A stretch of 64,000 nucleotides of DNA from Planctomycetota bacterium (GTDB lineage Bacteria; Planctomycetota; JAMOSO01), in NCBI GenBank assembly GCA_027063065.1, contig JAMOSO010000055.1, positions 30,673-94,672 of the forward strand, given 5' to 3'. How positions within the stretch are numbered: the stretch's first letter is position 1; every line of letters starts with the position of its first letter. The translations under genes were made by a program, and so were the position numbers. The notes beneath the pieces were generated by a model that did no database searches, had not been told where the DNA came from, and saw nothing but the letters and a program-made list of their open reading frames with translations. Positions 27,527 to 35,514 of the stretch are shown here, in pieces.

Positions 27527-28141
27527 TTAATTATCCTTTTTTTCAAAGCGGTTTTCTTGACCTTGAATTATGCGCAAGATATTGGTTCTGTGTCGCCAAA
27601 CTATTATAAATCCTACTAACAATAGTAGACTTGTAACTGGTAAATTATGACCAAATGGCTTGTCGGCTATATAAATTTGTAAAAAAATTGCACCCAATGT
27701 AGCCAAAATAGAAGCTAATGAAACCATACGTGAAGTATAAAAAGTAAGTACCCATATTAATAATGATATGCCTAAGACAGTGGGAGCTAATCCCACTAAT
27801 ACGCCTGCGCTTGTGGCAACGCCCTTACCGCCTTTAAATTTTAAATAAACAGGAAAAACATGTCCTATAATCGCAAAAAATCCACAACAGACTATCCAAA
27901 TCAAATTTTGATTATAATCCAACACATACGAGGCAACCCATATAGGAGAAGCTCCTTTTAAGAAATCTAATATAAATACGACAATACCCAAAGGCTTGCC
28001 TAGCACCCTAACGGCATTAGTAGCACCGAGGTTTTTACTGCCATGTTGACGTAAATCGATGCCTTTAGCTTTGCCTATCAGTAGCCCAAATGGTATGGCT
28101 CCGACCAAATAACTGATTATTAATAATGTATATTGATTCAT
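27527..28141 (-). CDS. plsY: Acyl-phosphate:glycerol-3-phosphate acyltransferase PlsY
   Basis: This 204-residue integral membrane protein has five to seven hydrophobic helices and the three PlsY loops: LRQHGSKNLGATNAVRVLG, HVFPVYLKFKGGKGVATSAG, and VWRHRTNILRI near the C-terminus. It transfers the acyl group from acyl-phosphate to glycerol 3-phosphate, the first phospholipid-synthesis acylation, using the product of the adjacent gpsA. The partner PlsX is not in the window. Confidence 0.97.
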   Translation of the reverse strand: MNQYTLLIISYLVGAIPFGLLIGKAKGIDLRQHGSKNLGATNAVRVLGKPLGIVVFILDFLKGASPIWVASYVLDYNQNLIWIVCCGFFAIIGHVFPVYLKFKGGKGVATSAGVLVGLAPTVLGISLLIWVLTFYTSRMVSLASILATLGAIFLQIYIADKPFGHNLPVTSLLLLVGFIIVWRHRTNILRIIQGQENRFEKKDN

Positions 28142-28177
28142 AGCGGGAATTATAGATTATAAAACTATATGGGCAAG

Positions 28178-28789
28178 CTAAGAATTGCGCGCAAATAATT
28201 TTCCACGCTCTGAACCCATGCCTAAAACCATTTTTTTTAACACTTTATTCATCATATTAATGGCTGGATTTAATTTGCTATCTTGTAACTCGCATAATAA
28301 ACAAGCTAATGACTCTAAAGTGCACAGACCATTATTTTGTGTAGTTGTACGTAATAAATAATTGGATTGCCAATGTTTTTTGAGTTCTATTTTAGGTATA
28401 TTTAAAAATGTTTTTTTGCGAGCCCAACGTCTGGCAGAACTCCAAGAGGTATCTAATATGATAATGTTTAAAGGTTTGGTTAATTGTTTGCAAATTTGAT
28501 TTGCTGGTTTTGTATTTGGATTAGGGAAAAATAAAATATGATGATATGCTGTATCTTGAATTAAATTATTTATTATTTGTTCCCAGCCTTTAATGTCTAG
28601 TCTTACAATTTGACTGTTGGGCAAAATCATTGATATATAACGTCCTGTATTACTGACGATGCGCTGTTCTTTAGCGCGGGTTACAATAGTTACTTTATGT
28701 TGGCAGTTTTGTGATTGTATATAAGCACATATACACTTATCGATATGTAACCAGCAAGAACGGCATCTGTTAAAGGTTGTTTTGGGCAT
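28178..28789 (-). CDS. DTW-domain tRNA-uridine aminocarboxypropyltransferase (TapT-like)
   Basis: This 203-residue protein shows the domain signature DTSW (the DTxW motif) and an N-terminal four-cysteine cluster CRSCWLHIDKCIC that probably binds zinc. Characterised members transfer the aminocarboxypropyl group of SAM to a tRNA uridine (acp3U47). SSARRWARK follows the active motif. It is the 5'-most gene of the plsY-gpsA run and is divergent from the oxidoreductase at 28891. Confidence 0.85.
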   Translation of the reverse strand: MPKTTFNRCRSCWLHIDKCICAYIQSQNCQHKVTIVTRAKEQRIVSNTGRYISMILPNSQIVRLDIKGWEQIINNLIQDTAYHHILFFPNPNTKPANQICKQLTKPLNIIILDTSWSSARRWARKKTFLNIPKIELKKHWQSNYLLRTTTQNNGLCTLESLACLLCELQDSKLNPAINMMNKVLKKMVLGMGSERGKLFARNS

Positions 28790-28890
28790 ATTTACTCACA
28801 AAAATATTTTATTAATTATTGCTTAGGATTGTTAATCATACAACTTTTGATAAGCTAAATATATATCATAAAAATAACCTAGGAGTTGAT

Positions 28891-29853
28891 ATGAATTTGG
28901 CAATTATTGGTTTGGGAAATATTGTGCAAAAATCAATTTTGCCAGCATTATCTGCAATTAAAGATTTTAATTTGGTTTTGTTGGGCTCAGAACACTCTAC
29001 AAAAGCTAATGTTTTGGCAAAAAAATATGGTTGTCAGGCGGGATCTTATGACGATGTGATAAATGCTGATAATATTGATGCGGTTTATATCGCTTTGCCA
29101 AATCATTTGCATTTTTGTTGGGGTAAACAAGTTTTACAAAGTGGAAAACATTTATTATGTGAAAAACCATTGGTTATGACACTTGCAGAGGCGTTGGAAT
29201 TAAAACAAATTGCCATGGAACAAGGTTTAATTTTAATGGAAGCATTTATGTATAGATTTCATCCTCAACATTCTGAGGTTCGCAAGTTAATATTTGATGG
29301 TTCCATTGGTCAAGTTAGATTTTTTGAGGCTTGTTTCTCTTATAGTTTATCAGACAAAAATAATATACGCCTAAAGCCAGACTGTGGAGGCGGTGCATTA
29401 ATGGATGTTGGTTGTTATGGGATTGATAGCGCTAGGTTTATTTTAAACCAAGAACCTATCGGGGGGGTGTGTTTTTCTAGGTTTGGAGAAGAAACTAAAG
29501 TAGATGAAATTTCATGTATACAGTTAGAATTTGCCAATGGTATTTTTGCACAAATTAGATGTGCAACAGACTTACCGAGAGAGCAGGGGTATACTGTTTA
29601 TGGAACGGAAGGTTCGATAGAGGTTTTGCAGCCTTTTTTACCTAATACAAATAAACCTGTGGTGATTAAACTTAATACAAAAAAACAACATATCATAAAA
29701 ATTAAGGGTGATAACATCTATATGGCTGAGTTTAAATACTTTTATGCTTTAATTAAAAATCAAACGGTAGACAAGCACTTATATAGCAACGGATATGAAA
29801 ATGTGGCCATATTAGAAAAATTAAGAAACTCAAAGAATATGGTGCATTTTTAA
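28891..29853 (+). CDS. Gfo/Idh/MocA family NAD(P)-dependent oxidoreductase
   Basis: This protein of 320 residues has a Rossmann N-terminus AIIGLGNIVQKS and the family catalytic motif CEKPLVM (EKP), then MEAFMYRFHPQH and DVGCYGID in the substrate domain. Family members oxidise or reduce sugars, inositols and related alcohols. The start at 28891 is set by AGGAG six bases upstream; the reading frame is open earlier but not conserved. The closest functional types are probably trans-dihydrodiol/xylose dehydrogenases, but the substrate is uncertain. Confidence 0.88.
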   Translation: MNLAIIGLGNIVQKSILPALSAIKDFNLVLLGSEHSTKANVLAKKYGCQAGSYDDVINADNIDAVYIALPNHLHFCWGKQVLQSGKHLLCEKPLVMTLAEALELKQIAMEQGLILMEAFMYRFHPQHSEVRKLIFDGSIGQVRFFEACFSYSLSDKNNIRLKPDCGGGALMDVGCYGIDSARFILNQEPIGGVCFSRFGEETKVDEISCIQLEFANGIFAQIRCATDLPREQGYTVYGTEGSIEVLQPFLPNTNKPVVIKLNTKKQHIIKIKGDNIYMAEFKYFYALIKNQTVDKHLYSNGYENVAILEKLRNSKNMVHF

Positions 29854-29893
29854 TTGGTTATTAAATACGCCAATTAAAATTCTATTATATATA

Positions 29894-29922
29894 TTGGTAA
29901 TTAAGCGTAAAATCAATATTAT
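29894..29922 (+). promoter_or_regulatory. Promoter abutting the enzyme I-like gene (leaderless arrangement)
   Basis: TTGGTA (29894-29899), 17 bases, then TATTAT (29917-29922). The ATG at 29929 begins six bases after the -10 and no Shine-Dalgarno precedes it, so the predicted transcript begins at or next to the start codon. Confidence 0.5.
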
Positions 29923-29928
29923 ATAGTT

Positions 29929-32112
29929 ATGAAATATGAGGGAAAAGTAAATAAATTATACGAGAAAGCACAAAGTGTTAATGGATATTTTGTGGGTATA
30001 TCTATTCGTTGGAAAATTTTAGCAGCATTTACTTTGGTTTTTATAACACCTATTGCATTGCAATCATTGGGCGTAGATTTAATTACATATATTGTTTTCG
30101 GATTGCCGTTAATTTTAGTTATCGGTTTATATTCGAGTCATCGCATTTTAACCACGATTAAAAATTTAGAGTCAATTATTAATAATCTTGCGGGTCGTAA
30201 AGTTGAAAATATATCAAAAAAAACCAAAGGCGATGAATTACATAATGTTATAGCTTCGCTAGATGGTATGGTAAATACGTTAGAAAGTAGCTATTCTAAA
30301 AAGAAAAAACAAAGCAAAAAGCAAAGCAAAAAACAAAGCAAAAAGCAAAAGATTGTCGAGATAAAAAAAGACGATCAAAAAATAAGACAGAGTTTTCATG
30401 CCAGCTTATCCACAGGACGCAGTGTTAGAGGCGATATATATATATTGCCCAGTCGAGAGACTGATGTTGGTAATTTTGGATTTAATTTAACCAGACGTGA
30501 AAGTTTGTTTTTATTGCACCAAAGTATCCCAGAAGTTAAACGACAGCTAAAAGAATTGCGTGATTCTGCTATTTTAGGTGAAAGCGAAAAGGGGATTATT
30601 GATTTTCAATTAACACTCATACAGGATAAAACTTTAATAGATGGTATAGCTTCATGTTTAAATGATGATATGCCATTGATGGGTGCTATAGAGACAACTT
30701 TTGGTGCTTTTGTGCATAGGCTACAGCGTTCAAAAAATACATATATACAGGGTAGAGTTCCAGATTGTACCGATTTAATGTTGCGCTTATTGCAAGTTAT
30801 ACAAGAAAGAATAGGGCATGATGCTTCAAGTCGATATGCAGATGCTAAGGGTAAAATAGTTTATACCAAGCAAATATATCCAAGTGATGTAATCGCATTG
30901 CATAAAATAGGCATTAAGGGCATTATTAGTCTTGAGGGTACGCCATCTTCGCATGCATCTATTTTGTTTCAATCTTTTGAATTGCCATCTGTAAGCAACA
31001 TTGATTTCTCTGGAACAATGCCTTCAGGTGTTGATGTTATGATAGATACAGCACGAAAACAAATGATAACAAACCCTAGTGTTGAAGATATTAAGCGCTT
31101 AGATGTTGATAATTATTCTTTTCAAGGCAAAATCATCAAAACACCTGTTTCTTTGCTTTCTGGACAGCAAATTTGGGTAAGTGCCACCATTAATGTGGCA
31201 TCAACTGCACAAAAGGCATTTGAAGCTGGTGCGGATGGCGTTGGATTATTTAGATCTGAAATGAGTTTTATAGGTCGAGAAACTATCCCCACAGAGGAAG
31301 AGCTTTATGAAGAGTACTCTCAAATCCGTGAGGCATTTGGTGACAAACCTATTGTGTTGAGGATGCTTGATATTGGTGGTGACAAATTGCCTATCACACA
31401 GGATCACAAGGAGGAAAATCCTTGTATGGGTTCTAGATCTATGCGTTTGCTTTTAAAACAGCCAGATATTATGCGACGCCAATTAAGGGCTATGTTACGA
31501 GCGGCTAACGAATTAACAACTATTATTTTCCCGATGGTCAATGGGTGGCACGAGTTGGAATTAATTCAAGCTAGAATTGACACAATAGCTAGCGAGTTAT
31601 CTGATTTGGAAGCTCCAAATGCATCTAAGGTAGAGTATGGTTTGATGGTTGAGGTTCCGGCGATTGTAGAGCGGTTTGAAGATTATGTTGATAGTTTTAA
31701 GCATTTTAATTTAGGCACCAATGATTTAGCCCAATATACTTTAGCTGCCGATAGAAATAATATGGAAGTTGCCAATTTTTTTGACCCAGTGCATCCATCT
31801 ATGTTGTCCATGATTCATAAAGTTACAACTATAGCGGCACAGCGTGGCAAAGAGGTTAGCTTATGCGGTGAAATGGCTGCTAATTTATGGCTTACTCCAT
31901 TATTGGTAGGTTTAGGTGTTAGGGAATTTTCGGTATCTGCAAACTTAATACCACCAATAAAACACTTATTGAGCAATTTAGAGTTAAAAACATGCAATGA
32001 ATTGGCAAATAGAGCATTATCTTGTCGTAGTTTAGATCAAGTGCGCGAAGTAATTTCAGAATATAACGCTAAATATAAAGAATCAAAAATTATTGATGAA
32101 TCAAATATATAG
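29929..32112 (+). CDS. Membrane-anchored PTS enzyme I-like PEP-protein phosphotransferase
   Basis: This 727-residue protein is an enzyme I core on an unusual N-terminus. Two membrane segments (about 29-45 and 51-69) and a HAMP-like helical region (70-122) are followed by a lysine-rich tract with KKQS repeats (about 126-141). Then come the enzyme I domains: an HPr-binding helical region (about 185-300), phospho-His H342 in GTPSSHAS, and the PEP barrel with R442 (FRSEM), R478 (RMLDIGGDK), E575, D599 (GTNDL) and active Cys646 (LCGEMA). All catalytic residues are present, so it should phosphorylate an HPr-type carrier. No HPr or EII gene is near, and the tether suggests a regulatory PTS. Confidence 0.85.
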   Translation: MKYEGKVNKLYEKAQSVNGYFVGISIRWKILAAFTLVFITPIALQSLGVDLITYIVFGLPLILVIGLYSSHRILTTIKNLESIINNLAGRKVENISKKTKGDELHNVIASLDGMVNTLESSYSKKKKQSKKQSKKQSKKQKIVEIKKDDQKIRQSFHASLSTGRSVRGDIYILPSRETDVGNFGFNLTRRESLFLLHQSIPEVKRQLKELRDSAILGESEKGIIDFQLTLIQDKTLIDGIASCLNDDMPLMGAIETTFGAFVHRLQRSKNTYIQGRVPDCTDLMLRLLQVIQERIGHDASSRYADAKGKIVYTKQIYPSDVIALHKIGIKGIISLEGTPSSHASILFQSFELPSVSNIDFSGTMPSGVDVMIDTARKQMITNPSVEDIKRLDVDNYSFQGKIIKTPVSLLSGQQIWVSATINVASTAQKAFEAGADGVGLFRSEMSFIGRETIPTEEELYEEYSQIREAFGDKPIVLRMLDIGGDKLPITQDHKEENPCMGSRSMRLLLKQPDIMRRQLRAMLRAANELTTIIFPMVNGWHELELIQARIDTIASELSDLEAPNASKVEYGLMVEVPAIVERFEDYVDSFKHFNLGTNDLAQYTLAADRNNMEVANFFDPVHPSMLSMIHKVTTIAAQRGKEVSLCGEMAANLWLTPLLVGLGVREFSVSANLIPPIKHLLSNLELKTCNELANRALSCRSLDQVREVISEYNAKYKESKIIDESNI
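30304..30351 (+). repeat. Four 12-bp tandem repeats encoding KKQS/KKQK
   Basis: The unit AAAAA(A/G)CAAAGC occurs in four in-frame copies, the last altered to end in AAG. Alternate copies are identical (a 24-bp period), pointing to slippage duplication. The repeat encodes a polybasic linker between the HAMP-like region and the enzyme I domains. Confidence 0.9.
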
Positions 32113-32141
32113 TGTAATCTATATGCTTTATAGGAGAGAAA

Positions 32142-32351
32142 ATGAAACTATTATTAACTATAATCTCGATAGCGTTCTTAGTGGGTGCTTGTTCAAGAGG
32201 TGGTGCACCAAGGCATGATGATGTAATGGCTACGCCAGAGCAAAAGGCGCATAATCAGCGTATGCGTGAAAGAGACTTAAAGGCCGTTGGTGATCCTATT
32301 ATCAGGGCGACAGGCGGAGATTCTTTTTTAAATAATGCTGGGCCTCCGTAA
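32142..32351 (+). CDS. Small lipoprotein of unknown function
   Basis: This 69-residue protein has a signal peptide ending in the lipobox LVGAC (Cys17) and a short, charged mature part (about 52 residues, with an Arg-rich stretch and a GGDS segment). It should be lipidated and anchored to a membrane. AGGAGAGAA precedes the ATG. It follows the enzyme I-like gene by 29 bases, probably on the same transcript, and is closed by a strong terminator. I recognise no family. Confidence 0.75.
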   Translation: MKLLLTIISIAFLVGACSRGGAPRHDDVMATPEQKAHNQRMRERDLKAVGDPIIRATGGDSFLNNAGPP

Positions 32352-32374
32352 GCTTTTATGTAGATACGGGTAAT

Positions 32375-32405
32375 AAAAAAGGGCTAGAAAATCTAGCCCT
32401 TTTTT
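32375..32405. terminator. Bidirectional Rho-independent terminator
   Basis: An 8-bp stem (32381-32388 with 32392-32399) with a three-base loop is flanked by six A on one side and six T on the other. It ends the lipoprotein transcript and, on the minus strand, the cytochrome bd operon. Confidence 0.95.
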
Positions 32406-32409
32406 AATG

Positions 32410-32502
32410 TTATAACAAATCAGTTTTCTTTAATAAAATTAAAGATAGTCGGTAAGAAACTATAATTACGCCTAACCAACCTAATAATACTAATGCAGTC
32501 AT
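32410..32502 (-). CDS. 30-residue membrane peptide after cydB, probable CydX-like subunit
   Basis: An ATG preceded by AGGAG seven bases upstream opens a 30-codon frame that begins eight bases after the cydB stop and ends just before the terminator. The peptide starts MTALVLLGWLGVIIV, one hydrophobic helix with a Trp at position 9, then a short basic and polar tail (KKTDLL). Position, size, single helix and an N-terminal-half Trp all match CydX/CbdX peptides, which are encoded after cydB and stabilise the haem centres of cytochrome bd. Sequence identity is too short to prove homology. Confidence 0.7.
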   Translation of the reverse strand: MTALVLLGWLGVIIVSYRLSLILLKKTDLL

Positions 32503-32510
32503 ATTTTCTC

Positions 32511-33632
32511 CTAATAGGCTTCTTTATTATTGATGTCATTGACAGTTAATTGCTTGTTATCCATCGCTTTCCAGACGTAAGCAATATAGCCTATTACAAA
32601 CGGTATACAAAGCGCCACATAGGTCATAACCATTAAAGTATATGGGCTGCTGGAAGCGTTATAAATTGTAAGGCTTGATTGCAAATCACTTTTTGATGGG
32701 TAAAAAGAAGTGTTGTTGTAAGCAGGTAAAAGTAAAACCGTTAAGCCTACTAAAAATGTACCCGCTCCAGCACTCCATATACCTTTACAAGATTCTGTAA
32801 ATGCGGTTTTAAATACTCCAAAAATTACTAAGACCAATCCTAATAGTAGGCAAATTAGTAAAATAGGATTAGCTAAAAAATTACTTAGGTATTTATTGCT
32901 TATCATTGCAATTTGACCATCATTGTTTACGCCAAAACCGTCACACATTAACAAGCATACTAGAACATATAATAAAAATGGTAATGATATAATAAAATTC
33001 ATTAAACTAGCTTTGCGTAAACGGGCTTGCATATCAGGGGTTTCACTAAAATCTATATTGTTAATTAGATACATAGCGCCAAGATTGCGAGAATTAAATA
33101 CTAAGAAAAATCCCAAACATAAATTGAAAGGAGAAAATGCAGCTTCTAATCCGCGTAAACTGTGTTGCCAAGTAACAAAATTAAACTCGCTGAGTGTAAA
33201 ATTTGATCCAGTAAAAAATGTTCCAACAGCAGCGCCTATAAGCAAGATACCAATAGATCCGTTTATAAACAAGAAGGTCTCATAAACTGTAGCACCTAAA
33301 AAATTGTTTGGTTTGGTGCGATATTCAAAACTTACAGCTTGGATTACAAATGTAAATAAAATCAAAATCCAAACCCAATATGCACCTCCAAATGATGTGG
33401 CATAAAATTTAGGAAATGATGCAAACAACGAGCCTCCAAATACTACCAAAGTAGTGAAGGTTATTTCCCATTTGCGTCCTAATGAATTAATAACTAAGCT
33501 TTTTTCGTTTTTGGTTTTGGCTATTTGCCATAATAAAGTTTGTCCGCCTTGCACAAACATCAAAAATATAAAAAATGCACCGATAATAGAGCAAATTAGC
33601 CACCATAATTCTTGTAATGTTGAATAATCCAT
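32511..33632 (-). CDS. cydB: Cytochrome bd ubiquinol/menaquinol oxidase subunit II (CydB)
   Basis: This 373-residue membrane protein has about eight hydrophobic helices and the CydB fold. I choose the ATG at 33632, one base after the cydA stop, because AGGAGG lies nine bases upstream; the longer TTG start would sit on that ribosome site. It pairs with CydA and binds no haem itself in the known structures. AFSPFNLCLGFFLV and FTGSNF are family-like segments. Confidence 0.93.
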   Translation of the reverse strand: MDYSTLQELWWLICSIIGAFFIFLMFVQGGQTLLWQIAKTKNEKSLVINSLGRKWEITFTTLVVFGGSLFASFPKFYATSFGGAYWVWILILFTFVIQAVSFEYRTKPNNFLGATVYETFLFINGSIGILLIGAAVGTFFTGSNFTLSEFNFVTWQHSLRGLEAAFSPFNLCLGFFLVFNSRNLGAMYLINNIDFSETPDMQARLRKASLMNFIISLPFLLYVLVCLLMCDGFGVNNDGQIAMISNKYLSNFLANPILLICLLLGLVLVIFGVFKTAFTESCKGIWSAGAGTFLVGLTVLLLPAYNNTSFYPSKSDLQSSLTIYNASSSPYTLMVMTYVALCIPFVIGYIAYVWKAMDNKQLTVNDINNKEAY

Positions 33633-33633
33633 T

Positions 33634-35172
33634 TTATTTGTCCTCCTCTGGGCCAATACTGATTTGTTTTAACATAATTTTAATTTCTGCAATTAATAAT
33701 GCTGTGAACAAAATTAAAAACATAAAAAAAGTTGTTTGAACTGTACCTGTGCTTAAATTAGTGCGGGCAATTGATACTGGTAAAAGGTCTTGTATTGCCC
33801 ATGGTTGGCGTCCAACTTCTGCAACTACCCAACCTGCTTCAGAGGCTAATAATGCCATAAATATAGATGTAGTGCTTACTAGCAAGAACCATTTTTGTTT
33901 ATGCAAAGTATCTTTAAACAAAAAGAATAAACATCCAGCGCATATAATTAAGAGCATTGTACTTAGCATCACCATAATGTGGAACGCGTAGAACGTAATG
34001 CTTACAGGAGGGACAATGTCTTCAGGTTTTTCTATAAATCCATAGCCTAAAAAATCTTTGTGTTGATTAAATAAGCCTAATGATGTTTTGGCTGCTAATT
34101 GATTATTAGCTTTTTTAGCATTTTTATAATTTTTTAGTTCATTTAATGCTATTTTACCTCGACGCATTTTTTCGTCCGTGCCTATGATATTATGGGCTTG
34201 ATTTCCGTATATTAAATCGTTGATGCCTGGTACAAAACTATTAAAATTACGATTGGCCAAAAATGATAAAGCCCCAGGGATTTTGGCTTCAATTAAAAAA
34301 GCATCTTGATTATCACCAGGCTTTTTATTGCTATTGATTACGCCCATAGCTATCAAGCCAGCGTTGGTTTCGCCATCCCAAAGTCCTTCAAAAGCAGCTA
34401 ATTTCATAGGTTGGTTTTGCGCTACTTCAAATGCTGATTTATCACCTGTGTAAGCGGTAAACGTGCCTGCTATAATGCCAAATACAGCAGCTACCATAAT
34501 GGAGCGTTTAGCCATTAAAATATGGCGACCTTTGAGCATAAACCATGAAGAAATTGAAATGATAAACAATGATGCCAATAGCATTGAAGAGCTAGTAACA
34601 TGTGTAAATTTAGAAACAGCTACAGGTGACAGTGCAATATCCCAAAAATTAGTCATTTCAAATCTAGCTGTATCTGGATTAAATTGTTGGCCGACAGGAT
34701 GTTGCATCCAAGCGTTTGCTACTAAAATCCAAATGGCGGATATGTTAGATCCAATAGCAACTGCCCAAGTGGATAATAAATGAAATCGTTTACTTACTCT
34801 GTCCCATCCAAAAAACATTACAGCAAAGAATGTGGATTCCATAAAAAAGGCAATCATGCCTTCGATGGCTAGAGGCGCGCCAAAAATATCGCCAACCATC
34901 CACGAGTAATTTGACCAGTTTGTGCCAAACTCAAATTCCATAATTATGCCAGTGGCAACACCAATGGCAAAGTTGATTCCAAAGAGTTTCATCCAAAACT
35001 TAGTAAGACGTTTCCACTCTTCATTGCCAGTTTTTATGTAAATTGTTTCATAAAAGGCAATAATCCAAGTTATACCAAGGGTTAATGGTACAAATATCCA
35101 ATGGTAAATAATGGTTAGGGCAAATTGTGCTCTTGCCCAATTAACCATGTCCAGATTGATGTTTTCAATCAT
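33634..35172 (-). CDS. cydA: Cytochrome bd oxidase subunit I (CydA)
   Basis: This 512-residue membrane protein has nine or so helices. Haem ligands are apparent: the N-terminal His in IYHWIF (H23), the His in FTHVTSS and the Met in AFHIMVML. The quinol-site region is GWVVAEVGRQPWAIQDLLP. The hydrophilic Q loop is of intermediate length, with a Lys/Asn-rich insertion. It oxidises menaquinol and reduces O2 to water without pumping protons, and is typically expressed at low oxygen. Start ATG overlaps the DUF4492 stop as ATGA. Confidence 0.96.
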   Translation of the reverse strand: MIENINLDMVNWARAQFALTIIYHWIFVPLTLGITWIIAFYETIYIKTGNEEWKRLTKFWMKLFGINFAIGVATGIIMEFEFGTNWSNYSWMVGDIFGAPLAIEGMIAFFMESTFFAVMFFGWDRVSKRFHLLSTWAVAIGSNISAIWILVANAWMQHPVGQQFNPDTARFEMTNFWDIALSPVAVSKFTHVTSSSMLLASLFIISISSWFMLKGRHILMAKRSIMVAAVFGIIAGTFTAYTGDKSAFEVAQNQPMKLAAFEGLWDGETNAGLIAMGVINSNKKPGDNQDAFLIEAKIPGALSFLANRNFNSFVPGINDLIYGNQAHNIIGTDEKMRRGKIALNELKNYKNAKKANNQLAAKTSLGLFNQHKDFLGYGFIEKPEDIVPPVSITFYAFHIMVMLSTMLLIICAGCLFFLFKDTLHKQKWFLLVSTTSIFMALLASEAGWVVAEVGRQPWAIQDLLPVSIARTNLSTGTVQTTFFMFLILFTALLIAEIKIMLKQISIGPEEDK

Positions 35173-35378
35173 TTAGCTTTCTCCTTTACAGTTAGTTGTT
35201 CTATTACAAAATTAGCTTTTTCTTCATCTGAAGAAAACTTGCTGTTGAGATGGTTTTGAAAGAAAAATATTTTGAGTATTCCAAAAATAATTAATAATTT
35301 AATTATAATTAGTTTCCATAATGTTTTGCCTAGCTTCATAGATTTAAAGCCATCAATATAAAATGATAATATTGACAT
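35169..35378 (-). CDS. DUF4492 protein, cytochrome bd operon leader
   Basis: This 69-residue protein has the DUF4492 pattern FYxDGFKSMKLGKTLW at its start, then a single hydrophobic helix (about 20-40) ending FFFQNHL and a charged tail. Genes of this family are commonly found directly ahead of cydA, from memory mainly in Bacteroidota and Campylobacterota. The ATG at 35378 is preceded by AGGAGG, and the stop overlaps the cydA ATG by four bases (ATGA), indicating translational coupling. The function is not established; a bd assembly role is inferred. Confidence 0.8.
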   Translation of the reverse strand: MSILSFYIDGFKSMKLGKTLWKLIIIKLLIIFGILKIFFFQNHLNSKFSSDEEKANFVIEQLTVKEKAK

Positions 35379-35467
35379 CACAAATACCTCCTTTTAATTA
35401 TTAATAATATCAATAATTGGTTATGAAAGTAATAAAAAAATAACAAACCGAAATTAGATTTAACCGC

Positions 35468-35495
35468 TTGCTCAAAAGTGTAGGATTGGTAGAAT
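35468..35495 (+). promoter_or_regulatory. Promoter for the nrnA-like gene
   Basis: TTGCTC (35468-35473), 16 bases, TAGAAT (35490-35495). The ATG at 35515 has no Shine-Dalgarno, so the leader would be only about a dozen bases. The 136-bp gap also holds the ribosome site of the DUF4492 gene and otherwise shows nothing. Confidence 0.4.
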
Positions 35496-35514
35496 AATAT
35501 TTGTCTAAATAAAT

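Noticed and set aside
30304-30351. Possible short CRISPR-like repeat array
   Set aside because: The repeats are contiguous, without spacers, and in frame in a coding sequence.
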